From CAZAEL01 sp964484135 (GTDB lineage Bacteria; Elusimicrobiota; Elusimicrobia; FEN-1173), in NCBI GenBank assembly GCA_964484135.1, contig CAZAEL010000083.1, positions 1 through 5,237 on the forward strand: DNA of 5,237 bases. The letters run 5' to 3'. The notes below the pieces were generated by a model that saw only the letters and a list, made by a program, of their open reading frames with translations, had not been told where the DNA came from and did no database searches. Below, one piece after another: positions 1-5,237 of the stretch. The translations under genes were made by a program, and so were the position numbers. The first letter of the stretch is position 1; every line of letters starts with the position of its first letter.

Positions 1-260
1 GGTTTGCTTCCACCGCCACCCTGACCTATAATGTCAAGTACTCCCCGGACAACGGCCAGACGTGGAAGTTCGTCCAAGACAACATGACCGCCCAGGCCGG
101 CGTCAAGGACACGGGCTTCGGGCACGGCGCCACGAGCCCCGTGACGTGGAGCGTGTCGGGCCTGGGCGAGGGCAACTACCTCTTGCGCGTGGAAGGATAC
201 CGTGAAGATTTCCCCCTGCACTACGCCTACCATCAACGGCAGATCTACATCAAGCGGTAG
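1..260 (+). CDS. C-terminal part of a secreted/surface beta-sandwich protein with one Asp-box (partial, 5' end outside window)
   Basis: The frame is open from base 3 to a TAG at 258-260, giving 85 codons with no start inside the window, so only the C-terminus is present. The residues look like alternating beta strands. SPDNGQTW at 42-65 matches the Asp-box (BNR) pattern SxDxGxTW, which forms a beta-hairpin turn in sialidase-like propellers and also occurs in Ig/FN3-like domains of exported proteins. The later stretch VTWSVSGLGEGNYLLRVEGY resembles the closing strands of an Ig-like domain that ends the protein. There is no catalytic signature, so the function is unknown; an extracytoplasmic role is inferred from the fold type and from the prepilin gene that overlaps its 3' end by 59 nt in another frame. 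Codon use (mostly G/C third positions) agrees with the neighbours, which supports real coding. An adhesin, pilus-associated protein or secreted enzyme tail are all possible. Confidence 0.65.
   Translation, partial: FASTATLTYNVKYSPDNGQTWKFVQDNMTAQAGVKDTGFGHGATSPVTWSVSGLGEGNYLLRVEGYREDFPLHYAYHQRQIYIKR
191..197 (+). promoter_or_regulatory. Ribosome binding site deciding the GTG start of the prepilin gene
   Basis: GGAAGGA lies four bases before GTG at 202, inside the coding sequence of the upstream gene. It supports GTG 202 as the start. The next in-frame ATG, at 295, lies after the prepilin cleavage glycine and would remove the leader. The spacing is slightly short, so this is a moderate call. 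Confidence 0.45.
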
Positions 261-1275
261 CGTCTTCCCCGCCGCGGACCGCCGCGGCATCACCATGGTG
301 GAGCTGCTCATCACCTCCGCCATCCTGGCCATCCTGGTGCTGGCCGTGGTGCCGGTCTTCACCGTGACCCAGCGGGGGCTCACCTCCTCCGAGGCCCATT
401 CCTCCCTCAAGAACGGGGCACAGAAAGCGGTCAACCAGGTCCAGCACGACCTGCTGGAGAGCAAGCGCATCTTCGAGAACACCGCCAACGACACGGCCTT
501 CCTCGCGCGGGTCCAGCTCTCCGGCGCGCCCGCGGCGCTGGCCGGCAGCAAGCTGCCCGTCATGGAGGAGAACGGCTCCCTTTCTCCCGGGACCACGGTG
601 TTCTTTTCCACCAGCGTGGGCAACAGCCTTTTCTTCGCCAGCGTGGACACCCCTCTGGACCTGGCGGTCGCGGACAGCCTGGGCGCCACCTCCACCGTCC
701 GCATCGACCGGTACCATTTCCACTATTACTACCTGGCCCCGGACACGGCCGGCGGCGCCATCGCCGACAAGGTCAAGCGGCAGCTCTGGCACTGGGAGAG
801 CGTCCCGTACGCGGACCACGAACAGCTCGCCAACATCACGGACGGGGTCAAACGTTCCAGCGCGGCCGCGGGTCTGTACGGCAACAACGTCCTGTACGCC
901 TGGAACGCCTCCGCCACGTCGGTCAACGCCGCCTTCTACGACCTGTCGTCCGGGGGGAACATCACGGCCAACGCCGGCCACAACATCCCCAAGCAATCCG
1001 CCGAACGGATCATGGACTTCAAGACCGGCCTCACCGCGGGCGGGTACCGCTATTCCGTCTGCCCCAACACCGGCGGGACCTTCAACCCAACGCACGCGGT
1101 CCCGGTCTTCGGCACGGCCGCGGGGGACTTCCCTTCCGGCTTTGAAATCGTGGCCGTGGGGCCCAACAGCGCCCGACAGGTGTTCATCCGGCTGGTCATG
1201 GTGGCCCAGGGCAGCTTCAAGGGGTTCGTGTCCCACGAGCAGGTGGTCCTGGCCACGGCCCGGGACATCTGGTAG
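202..1275 (+). CDS. Type IV prepilin-like protein (minor pilin / pseudopilin, PilW/PulJ-like in general shape)
   Basis: The 357-residue product carries a class III signal. A 29-residue leader ends in Arg-Arg-Gly (residues 27-29), followed by ITMVELLITSAILAILVLAV, a hydrophobic helix with Glu at mature position 5. This is the prepilin peptidase and N-methylation motif of type IV pilins and type II secretion pseudopilins, so the protein should be cleaved after Gly29 and sit in the inner membrane or a (pseudo)pilus. The mature part is about 328 residues, long for a major pilin. It has an amphipathic helix (about residues 55-95) and then a beta-rich C-terminal domain ending in ARDIW. It has a single mature Cys, so no intramolecular disulfide. 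The start is GTG 202, overlapping the upstream gene by 59 nt, with GGAAGGA just before it. A long leader of this kind is less common than the usual 5-10 residues but known in the family. Exact subfamily (PilW, PulJ/GspJ or other) is not certain. Confidence 0.85.
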   Translation: MKISPCTTPTINGRSTSSGSVFPAADRRGITMVELLITSAILAILVLAVVPVFTVTQRGLTSSEAHSSLKNGAQKAVNQVQHDLLESKRIFENTANDTAFLARVQLSGAPAALAGSKLPVMEENGSLSPGTTVFFSTSVGNSLFFASVDTPLDLAVADSLGATSTVRIDRYHFHYYYLAPDTAGGAIADKVKRQLWHWESVPYADHEQLANITDGVKRSSAAAGLYGNNVLYAWNASATSVNAAFYDLSSGGNITANAGHNIPKQSAERIMDFKTGLTAGGYRYSVCPNTGGTFNPTHAVPVFGTAAGDFPSGFEIVAVGPNSARQVFIRLVMVAQGSFKGFVSHEQVVLATARDIW

Positions 1276-1314
1276 CGGTCCCCCTTTTATCCGACTTTCC
1301 CGCTTCCGCCCTGT

Positions 1315-1343
1315 TTGACCCTCCCCGCCCTTTTTGCTTCAAT
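1315..1343 (+). promoter_or_regulatory. Candidate sigma70-type promoter for the tmk operon
   Basis: TTGACC at 1315-1320 matches five of six bases of the -35 consensus, and TTCAAT at 1338-1343 matches four of six of the -10 box, with a 17-bp spacer. It lies in the only AT-richer intergenic stretch, after the prepilin stop and before tmk. Transcription would start near 1350 and give a leader of roughly 170 nt. It is a consensus match only; sigma-factor preference in this organism is unknown. No convincing hairpin terminator is seen between 1276 and the promoter, so read-through from the prepilin gene is possible. Confidence 0.35.
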
Positions 1344-1445
1344 ACCCTCGTTCCGTCTTCACGCCTGAACTGAAAAAATTCTCGTCAAAATCTCTCCGAT
1401 GACAAAAGGTTTCTTCATCCCCTTGGAAGGCCCGGATGGGCGCCT

Positions 1446-1467
1446 GTCGCGGCGAATAGGCCGCGAC
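1446..1467 (+). other. Perfect 8-bp hairpin in the tmk leader
   Basis: GTCGCGGC (1446-1453) and GCCGCGAC (1460-1467) are perfect reverse complements around the 6-nt loop GAATAG. It lies just after the duplicated tmk block and upstream of the tmk ribosome binding site. No T-tract follows, so it is not an intrinsic terminator. A second, weaker pairing, TCCAGG (1471-1476) with CCTGGA (1508-1513), would cover part of the tmk ribosome binding site. Whether these fold in the cell is inference; GC-rich DNA yields such stems by chance fairly often. Confidence 0.4.
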
Positions 1468-1510
1468 GCGTCCAGGCACGGGCGAGCGTCGGCGCGAGCC
1501 CCGGCTCCCT

Positions 1511-1516
1511 GGAGGA
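1511..1516 (+). promoter_or_regulatory. Strong Shine-Dalgarno of tmk
   Basis: GGAGGA sits six bases before ATG 1523. It identifies 1523, not the similar ATG at 1399, as the true tmk start. It is the clearest ribosome binding site in the window. Confidence 0.75.
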
Positions 1517-1522
1517 CCGGTT

Positions 1523-2279
1523 ATGCCTAAGGGATTTTTTATCACCTTGGAAGGTCCGGAAGGGNNNNNNNNNNNNNNNNNNNNNNNNNNNNNNNNNNNN
1601 NNNNNNNNNNNNNNNNNNNNNNNNNNNNNNNNNNNNNNNNNNNNNNNNNNNNNNNNNNNNNNNNCGCCTGCTCTGCGGCTGGCTGCGGCGCCGAGGCCTG
1701 GACGTGGTCCGTACCCGGGAGCCCGGCGGCACCCGCATCGCCGAGACGGTGCGGCGCGTCCTGCTCCACCCCCGGAGCCGGGTCCATCCCGTCGCGGAGC
1801 TGTTCCTGTACGAGGCGGCCCGGGCCCAGCACATGGCCGAAGTGGTGCGTCCGGCGCTCTCCCGGGGCCGCGTGGTGGTGTGCGAACGCTTCACCGACGC
1901 CACGGAGGCGTACCAGGGCTGGGGCCGGGGCCTTCCCTTGTCCGTGATCCGGGCCCTCAACCGCGTGGCCGCGGGCGGCCTTAAACCCCATCTCACTTTG
2001 CTTTTGGACGCGCCCGCCCGGCAAGGCCTGGGCCGGGCCCGGGCCCTCAAGAAAAGACTGGCGGCCCACGCCCGCCGCAGCCGCGGCGGGGACCGGTTGG
2101 AACGGGAGCCCCTGTCCTTCCACCAGCGGGTCCGGCGGGGGTACCATGCCCTGGCCCGCCGCGAACCGGGCCGCATCCGCCTCATCCCCTGGGAATCCGG
2201 CGTGGCCAGGGTCCACGCCCGCGTGATCGCCGCCGTGCAAAACCGCCTCGCCGCGGCCCGCCAGGGAAAACCCTCCTGA
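1523..2279 (+). CDS. tmk: Thymidylate kinase (dTMP kinase), interrupted by an assembly gap
   Basis: This enzyme phosphorylates dTMP to dTDP with ATP in the cytoplasm, feeding dTTP synthesis. The N-terminal MPKGFFITLEGPEG is the start of the P-loop; the AGKS/T part falls in the N run at 1565-1664. After the gap the frame from 1665 reads RLLCGWLRRRGLDVVRTREP, including the dTMP-binding TREPGG (1713-1730). CERF (1881-1892) stands for the family's DRF/DRY motif, followed by AYQGWGRG (1908-1931). The LID ends in DRLE (2091-2102), then SFHQRVRRGY. The LID carries an Arg/Lys-rich stretch (LKKRLAAHARRSRGG) longer than in E. coli or B. subtilis. The frame shifts across the placeholder because 100 N is not a multiple of three; this is not evidence of a real frameshift. 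With about 7 missing codons the protein would be near 225 residues, close to the usual 205-215. The stop TGA overlaps the holB ATG. The identification is certain; its integrity across the gap is not. Confidence 0.93.
1565..1664. other. Assembly gap (100 N placeholder)
   Basis: There are exactly 100 consecutive N, a conventional scaffold-gap length that need not equal the real distance. It begins on a codon boundary of tmk, and the coding sequence resumes with CGC at 1665. Alignment from memory with B. subtilis Tmk (EGPEG-AGKTTVL-, then about 22 residues to EPGG) suggests only about 7 codons, roughly 21 nt, are truly missing. Confidence 0.97.
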
Positions 2280-3283
2280 TGGCGGAGAGCCTTTTTTCTC
2301 CGGCGGCCCAGCCCACGGACGCGGCCCTGGCCGGCACCGGCTTCGAGACCATCCGCGGCCAGGACCAGGCCTGCCAAATCCTGCTTTCCGCCTTCCGGTC
2401 CGGCCGGGTGCCCCACGCGTACCTGTTCGTGGGCCCGGAGGGCGTGGGCAAACGCGCCACGGCCCTGCAGTGGGCCAAGGCCCTCAACTGCGCGTCGCCC
2501 GCGACGCCCGGCGGGGCCTGCGAGACCTGCGCCGCCTGCCGCAAGATCCAGGCCCGCAACCACCCGGACGTTTTGTGGATCGGCTTCGAGCACCAGGCCC
2601 GGCTCCTGAACGAGCCCGTGGACAAACAGCGGTCCATCAAAATCGACACGGTGCGGGACATGGAGCATATGCTGCGGCTCAAACCCCTGGAGGGCCGGGC
2701 CAAGATCGCGTTCCTGGAGCCGGCGGACAAACTGGTGGAGGCCGCGGCCCACGCGCTCCTGAAAATCCTGGAAGAGCCCCCGCCCCGGACCCACCTGGTC
2801 CTCCTGGCCCTGGACGCGGGCCAGCTCCTGGACACCATCCGGTCCCGCTGCCAGTGGGTGCGGTTCCGGCCCCTGCCCGCCGCCGCGGTGGCCGAACTCC
2901 TGCAACAGGGCCCCACGGGCGTGACGGACGAAGAAGCCGGGCGGATCGCCCGCCTGGCCGAAGGCTCCTTGAGCCGGGCCCGGACCCTTCTGGAGGGGGG
3001 AGAAGGGATGGACTTCGACTGGGAGGCGGCGCCCCTGAGCGAGCTGTTGTCCTGGACCGAGCAGTTCCACAACCCCCGCGGCGGCCGGGCCGCGGCCCAG
3101 GATTTCCTGCGCCGCCTCTTGGCCCAATTCCAGGAAGATCTGCGCCAGGGCCGGCGGGAGGAGGCGGAGGTCCGCCGGGTCCTGGACGCCCTTCACCAGA
3201 TCCAGCAAAACGTGTCGTCCCAACTCGTCCTGGAAACCCTGCTCCTGCGGCTGCGGTGGGAAGCGAAAAAACAACGGGGATGA
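2279..3283 (+). CDS. holB: DNA polymerase III delta prime subunit (clamp loader)
   Basis: The 334-residue protein belongs to the AAA+ clamp-loader family; delta prime is the rigid stator of the complex that loads the beta clamp on primed DNA. GFETIRGQDQACQILLSAF (21-39) is the typical N-terminal helix. GPEGVGKR (52-59) is the P-loop, with Arg where ATPases have Ser/Thr, as is common in delta prime. Cys71, Cys81, Cys84 and Cys87 form the zinc module, followed by HPDV. EPADKLVEAAAHALLKILEEPPP (from about 147 to 169) replaces the Walker B and sensor region, and SRC (189-191) is the arginine-finger motif that reaches into the neighbouring subunit. The C-terminal third is helical, as expected for the collar domain. 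DnaX is also similar in the N-terminal half but is longer with a different C-terminus, so holB is the better call. ATG 2279 overlaps the tmk stop (TGATG), implying translational coupling; no strong ribosome binding site is present. Confidence 0.92.
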   Translation: MAESLFSPAAQPTDAALAGTGFETIRGQDQACQILLSAFRSGRVPHAYLFVGPEGVGKRATALQWAKALNCASPATPGGACETCAACRKIQARNHPDVLWIGFEHQARLLNEPVDKQRSIKIDTVRDMEHMLRLKPLEGRAKIAFLEPADKLVEAAAHALLKILEEPPPRTHLVLLALDAGQLLDTIRSRCQWVRFRPLPAAAVAELLQQGPTGVTDEEAGRIARLAEGSLSRARTLLEGGEGMDFDWEAAPLSELLSWTEQFHNPRGGRAAAQDFLRRLLAQFQEDLRQGRREEAEVRRVLDALHQIQQNVSSQLVLETLLLRLRWEAKKQRG

Positions 3284-3284
3284 T

Positions 3285-3362
3285 ATGTCGCTAAAAGGAA
3301 AGGCGCGACGTCATCAACTTATCAACCCGTCATCTTATCAACGTCCCTCTCTTTTCCCATGA
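3285..3362 (+). CDS. Possible 25-codon mini-ORF bridging holB and metG
   Basis: ATG 3285 lies one base after the holB TGA (3281-3283), with GGGG at 3277-3280 as a possible weak ribosome binding site. It encodes a small basic peptide (MSLKGKARRHQLINPSSYQR and five more residues) that ends at TGA 3360-3362, overlapping the metG ATG as ATGA. metG has no Shine-Dalgarno of its own, only a pyrimidine tract, so this frame could carry ribosomes from holB to metG. The peptide has no recognised domain, and a 25-codon frame can arise by chance; coupling, if real, is more likely its purpose than the peptide itself. Confidence 0.3.
   Translation: MSLKGKARRHQLINPSSYQRPSLFP
3309..3342 (+). repeat. Imperfect direct repeat in the holB-metG spacer
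   Basis: CGTCATCAACTTATCAAC (3309-3326) and CGTCATCTTATCAAC (3328-3342) are the same sequence apart from a 3-base AAC insertion in the first. The hexamer ATCAAC occurs three times (3313, 3321, 3337), at intervals of 8 and 16. The two TTATCAAC cores lie 16 bases apart. It is AT-richer than its surroundings. A protein-binding site or replication slippage are both possible. Confidence 0.6.
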
Positions 3363-4897
3363 GCAAGCTTTTCTACCTCACCACGCCCCTCTACTACGTC
3401 AACGACGTGCCCCACATCGGGCACGCGTACACCACCATCGCCGCGGACGTGCTGGCCCGGTGGAAGCGCCTGCGGGGGGAACCGGTCTTCTTTTTGACCG
3501 GCACCGACGAGCACGGCTCCAAGATCGCCCAGGCCGCCGCGGACCGGGGCCAGACCCCGCAGGCGTACGCCGACCGCGTCGTGGCGGAGTTCCGGCGTTT
3601 GTGGGAACGGCTGGGCATCACGCACGACGACTTCATCCGCACCACGGAGGACCGCCACGAAAAAGTGGTGCAAGCGGTCTTCGACGCGCTCCGGCAAAAG
3701 GGGGACATCTACAAGGGCGCGTACGAAGGCTGGTACTGCGTGCCGGACGAAACCTTCTGGTCCGAGACGGAGCTCAAGGACGGCAAATGCCCGGACTGCG
3801 GCCGTCCCGTGGAAAAACTCAAAGAGGAAAGCTATTTCTTCAAGCTCTCCGCGTACGAAAAACCCCTCCTGGCGCATTTCGAAAAAAACCCGGACTTCCT
3901 CCAGCCTTCGCACCGGGCCCAGGAGATCATCAATTTCGTCAAGGACGGGTTGAAGGATTTGTCCGTGTCCCGCACCAAGGTCAAGTGGGGCGTGCCCGTG
4001 CCCGGAGACGCCGGCCACACCGTGTACGTCTGGTTCGACGCCCTCCTGAACTACATCACCGCGGCGGGTTACCCGTTCAAAACGGGCGAAGGCCCGTGGC
4101 CCGCGGACGTGCATTTGGTGGGCAAGGAGATCTTCCGTTTCCACACGGTTATTTGGCCCGCCATGCTCCTGGCCCTGGGCCTGCCCCTGCCGCGCCGGGT
4201 CTTCGCCCACGGCTGGTGGACCGTGGAGGGGGACAAGATGTCCAAGTCCAAGGGCAACGTGGTGGACCCCCACCGGGTCATGGACGAATACGGCGGGGAC
4301 GGGATCGGCGCGGACGCGCTGCGCTACTTCGTCCTGCGGGAGGTGCCCTTCGGCGGGGACGGGGACTTCTCCCGCAAGGCCCTCCTGGGCCGGTACAACG
4401 CGGAGCTGGCCAACGCGCTGGGAAATTTGCTCAACCGGACGCTGAACCTGGTGGAAAAAAACTGCGAAGGCAAAATTCCATCCCTGCGGTCCGGCCACGA
4501 CCTCTTGAGCGAAAAAATGCTGAGCCCCTGGCTGGACAAGCTGGACAAGGCCATGGACCGGCTGGCCTTCCACGAGGCGTTGCAGCAGGTCTTCCACCTG
4601 GTGGACGCGGGCAACAAATACATCGATGAAAAGGCTCCCTGGAAGACGGCCAAGACCGATCCCCTGCAGACCCGCCACACCCTGCACGACGTGCTGCGGG
4701 TGCTGAAGCTGGCGGCCGTGGCGCTCCATCCCTTCATGCCCAACGTCACCGCGGAGATGTGGCGGCAACTGGGCGAAACCGAACCCATCGCCGCGGCCGC
4801 GTCCGAAATCCTCCGCGGCGGAGCCTTCGGGTTCCGCGACGACCAGCCCGTTCAGAAAGGCGCGCCGCTCTTCCCGCGCAAAGAGCCCAAGCCCTGA
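3359..4897 (+). CDS. metG: Methionyl-tRNA synthetase, single-knuckle type without C-terminal tRNA-binding domain
   Basis: This class Ia synthetase charges tRNA-Met (initiator and elongator) with methionine. The Rossmann domain has HIGH at 19-22 within YYVNDVPHIGHAYTT and KMSKS at 293-297. The connective peptide carries a zinc knuckle with Cys127, Asp130, Cys144 and Cys147. The Asp is unusual: Thermus-type enzymes have Cys there (C127, C130, C144, H147). VWFDALLNYI (224-233) and the YVW/NYI region form the methionine pocket. The helical anticodon-binding domain follows from about residue 345, with the conserved NKYIDEKAPWK (419-429, Trp428). The 512-residue protein ends near LFPR, so the Trbp111-like OB domain found in longer MetRS proteins (about 620-680 residues) is absent. 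The start ATG 3359 fits the family N-terminus exactly but has no Shine-Dalgarno; the preceding mini-ORF may supply coupling. Its stop overlaps tatD. Confidence 0.96.
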   Translation: MSKLFYLTTPLYYVNDVPHIGHAYTTIAADVLARWKRLRGEPVFFLTGTDEHGSKIAQAAADRGQTPQAYADRVVAEFRRLWERLGITHDDFIRTTEDRHEKVVQAVFDALRQKGDIYKGAYEGWYCVPDETFWSETELKDGKCPDCGRPVEKLKEESYFFKLSAYEKPLLAHFEKNPDFLQPSHRAQEIINFVKDGLKDLSVSRTKVKWGVPVPGDAGHTVYVWFDALLNYITAAGYPFKTGEGPWPADVHLVGKEIFRFHTVIWPAMLLALGLPLPRRVFAHGWWTVEGDKMSKSKGNVVDPHRVMDEYGGDGIGADALRYFVLREVPFGGDGDFSRKALLGRYNAELANALGNLLNRTLNLVEKNCEGKIPSLRSGHDLLSEKMLSPWLDKLDKAMDRLAFHEALQQVFHLVDAGNKYIDEKAPWKTAKTDPLQTRHTLHDVLRVLKLAAVALHPFMPNVTAEMWRQLGETEPIAAAASEILRGGAFGFRDDQPVQKGAPLFPRKEPKP

Positions 4898-5237
4898 TGT
4901 TGGTGGACACCCACTGCCATCTGGCGGACGCCAAGTTCGACCAGGACAGGCCCCAGGCCCTGGAACGGGCCTGGGCCGCGGGCTTGGCCGCCATCGTGGA
5001 AATTGCCGACCAGGAATCCGAATGGGCCCGGGCCCGCGAACTCGCCGAGCAAAACCCGGGCCGGGTGTTCTGGACCGCGGGCTGCCACCCGCATCACGCG
5101 GACAAGGCGGACAAGGACCTGCCCTGGCGGCTCCGGGAGGTCCTCAAACACCCGCAGGCCGTGGCCTTGGGCGAGATCGGGCTGGACTATTACCGCAACC
5201 CCGTGTCCCCCTACGACCAGCAACGGGTGTTCTTTGA
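4897..5237 (+). CDS. tatD: TatD-family metal-dependent hydrolase/deoxyribonuclease (partial, 3' end outside window)
   Basis: The frame starts at ATG 4897, sharing one base with the metG stop (TGATG), and runs open to the window edge: 113 complete codons of a protein usually near 260. It has MLVDTHCHLAD with the metal-binding His6-x-His8, then GCHPHHA (62-68; His64) and ALGEIGLDYY with Glu93, followed by a QQRVFF segment. These are the first metal ligands and the characteristic start of the TatD TIM-barrel; the remaining ligands lie beyond the window. TatD enzymes are cytoplasmic, divalent-metal-dependent nucleases (3'-5' exonuclease activity reported for E. coli TatD; some members act in DNA repair or RNA turnover). 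The metG-tatD pair is frequent in bacteria (B. subtilis metS-yabD). It has no own ribosome binding site, so expression probably depends on metG translation. Confidence 0.9.
   Translation, partial: MLVDTHCHLADAKFDQDRPQALERAWAAGLAAIVEIADQESEWARARELAEQNPGRVFWTAGCHPHHADKADKDLPWRLREVLKHPQAVALGEIGLDYYRNPVSPYDQQRVFF

Larger units (their letters stand above)
1399..1530 (+). pseudogene. Remnant duplicate of the tmk 5' end, opening a 43-codon frame that overlaps the tmk start
   Basis: ATG 1399 opens MTKGFFIPLEGPDG, which pairs with MPKGFFITLEGPEG at the true tmk start (1523-1564). The two 42-bp blocks share 33 bases, and seven of the nine differences are third-codon changes; the peptides agree at 11 of 14 residues. 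Similarity begins at the ATG and stops just before the P-loop lysine region; the sequence upstream of each copy is unrelated. After GPDG the frame continues with an Arg/Ala-rich tail (RLSRRIGRDASRHG and so on) unlike thymidylate kinase, and stops at TAA 1528-1530, inside the tmk start region. No Shine-Dalgarno precedes it. The best reading is a decayed, truncated tmk paralogue. Alternatives are a translated leader peptide coupled to tmk, or an assembly artefact linked to the nearby gap. Confidence 0.6.

Noticed and set aside
250..1236. A 328-codon minus-strand frame opposite the prepilin gene
   Set aside because: Its Gly/Val/Arg/Asp-rich composition without motifs, against a sound class III leader on the + strand, marks it as a shadow.
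1276..1345. Intrinsic terminator after the prepilin gene
   Set aside because: There are short T runs (1285-1288, 1331-1335), but no stable inverted repeat precedes either of them.
1441..1522. REPG-like peptide on the reverse strand, suggesting an inverted piece of tmk
   Set aside because: Only about nine or ten bases match around the motif and the similarity does not continue; chance is enough in GC-rich sequence.
1704..2279. tmk starting at GTG 1704 as a short protein
   Set aside because: This start falls in the middle of the kinase fold, after the P-loop, and only appears because the gap interrupts the frame; the true start is 1523.
1415..3274. A 619-codon open frame on the minus strand opposite tmk and holB
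   Set aside because: It is a shadow of GC-rich codon use. Its product is low-complexity Gly/Arg/Pro/Ala sequence, it crosses the N gap, and the + strand genes have unmistakable family motifs.
3319..3343. Possible DnaA boxes (TTATCAACC, TTATCAACG) near a replication gene
   Set aside because: Both miss the consensus TTATNCACA at two positions, and there is no cluster of further boxes or AT-rich unwinding region.
3338..4768. A 476-codon minus-strand frame opposite metG
   Set aside because: It is fully antisense to a clear methionyl-tRNA synthetase and shows no recognisable domain; it is explained by high third-position GC.

Overview
The window is a GC-rich bacterial chromosome segment (about two thirds G+C by eye), probably from a draft or metagenome-derived assembly because it carries a run of exactly 100 N. 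All convincing genes lie on the + strand. The left part (1-1275) holds the end of a secreted or surface protein, overlapped by a gene for a type IV prepilin-like protein (minor pilin or pseudopilin). The right part (1523-5237) is a housekeeping cluster in the order tmk (thymidylate kinase), holB (DNA polymerase III delta prime), metG (methionyl-tRNA synthetase) and tatD (TatD-family nuclease, cut by the window edge). The lineage cannot be fixed. The gene order, the one-knuckle MetRS and the long-leader prepilin suit a high-GC bacterium such as an Elusimicrobiota/Omnitrophota-like or deltaproteobacteria-like organism, but this is a weak guess.

Layout: 1-260, C-terminal 85 codons of an Ig/FN3-like beta-rich protein with one Asp-box. 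202-1275, prepilin-like protein whose long leader is read in another frame through the end of the previous gene. 1276-1522, intergenic, with a candidate sigma70-type promoter, a diverged copy of the first 14 codons of tmk that opens a 43-codon reading frame, and a strong hairpin. 1523-2279, tmk interrupted by the N gap over its P-loop. 2279-3283, holB. 3284-3358, a short spacer with an imperfect direct repeat and a 25-codon frame that bridges holB to metG. 3359-4897, metG. 4897 to the end, tatD.

The right-hand genes look like one operon. tmk/holB and metG/tatD are joined by TGATG stop-start overlaps. The holB/metG spacer is bridged by a mini-ORF that starts one base after the holB stop and ends in an ATGA overlap with metG. 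The functions (dTDP supply, clamp loading, Met-tRNA charging, DNA/RNA quality control) are a familiar replication and translation grouping. I see no mobile element, CRISPR array, RNA gene or defence system. The points most worth a second look are the duplicated, protein-constrained 5' end of tmk in the leader, the gap that removes just the P-loop, and the mini-ORF coupling pattern.
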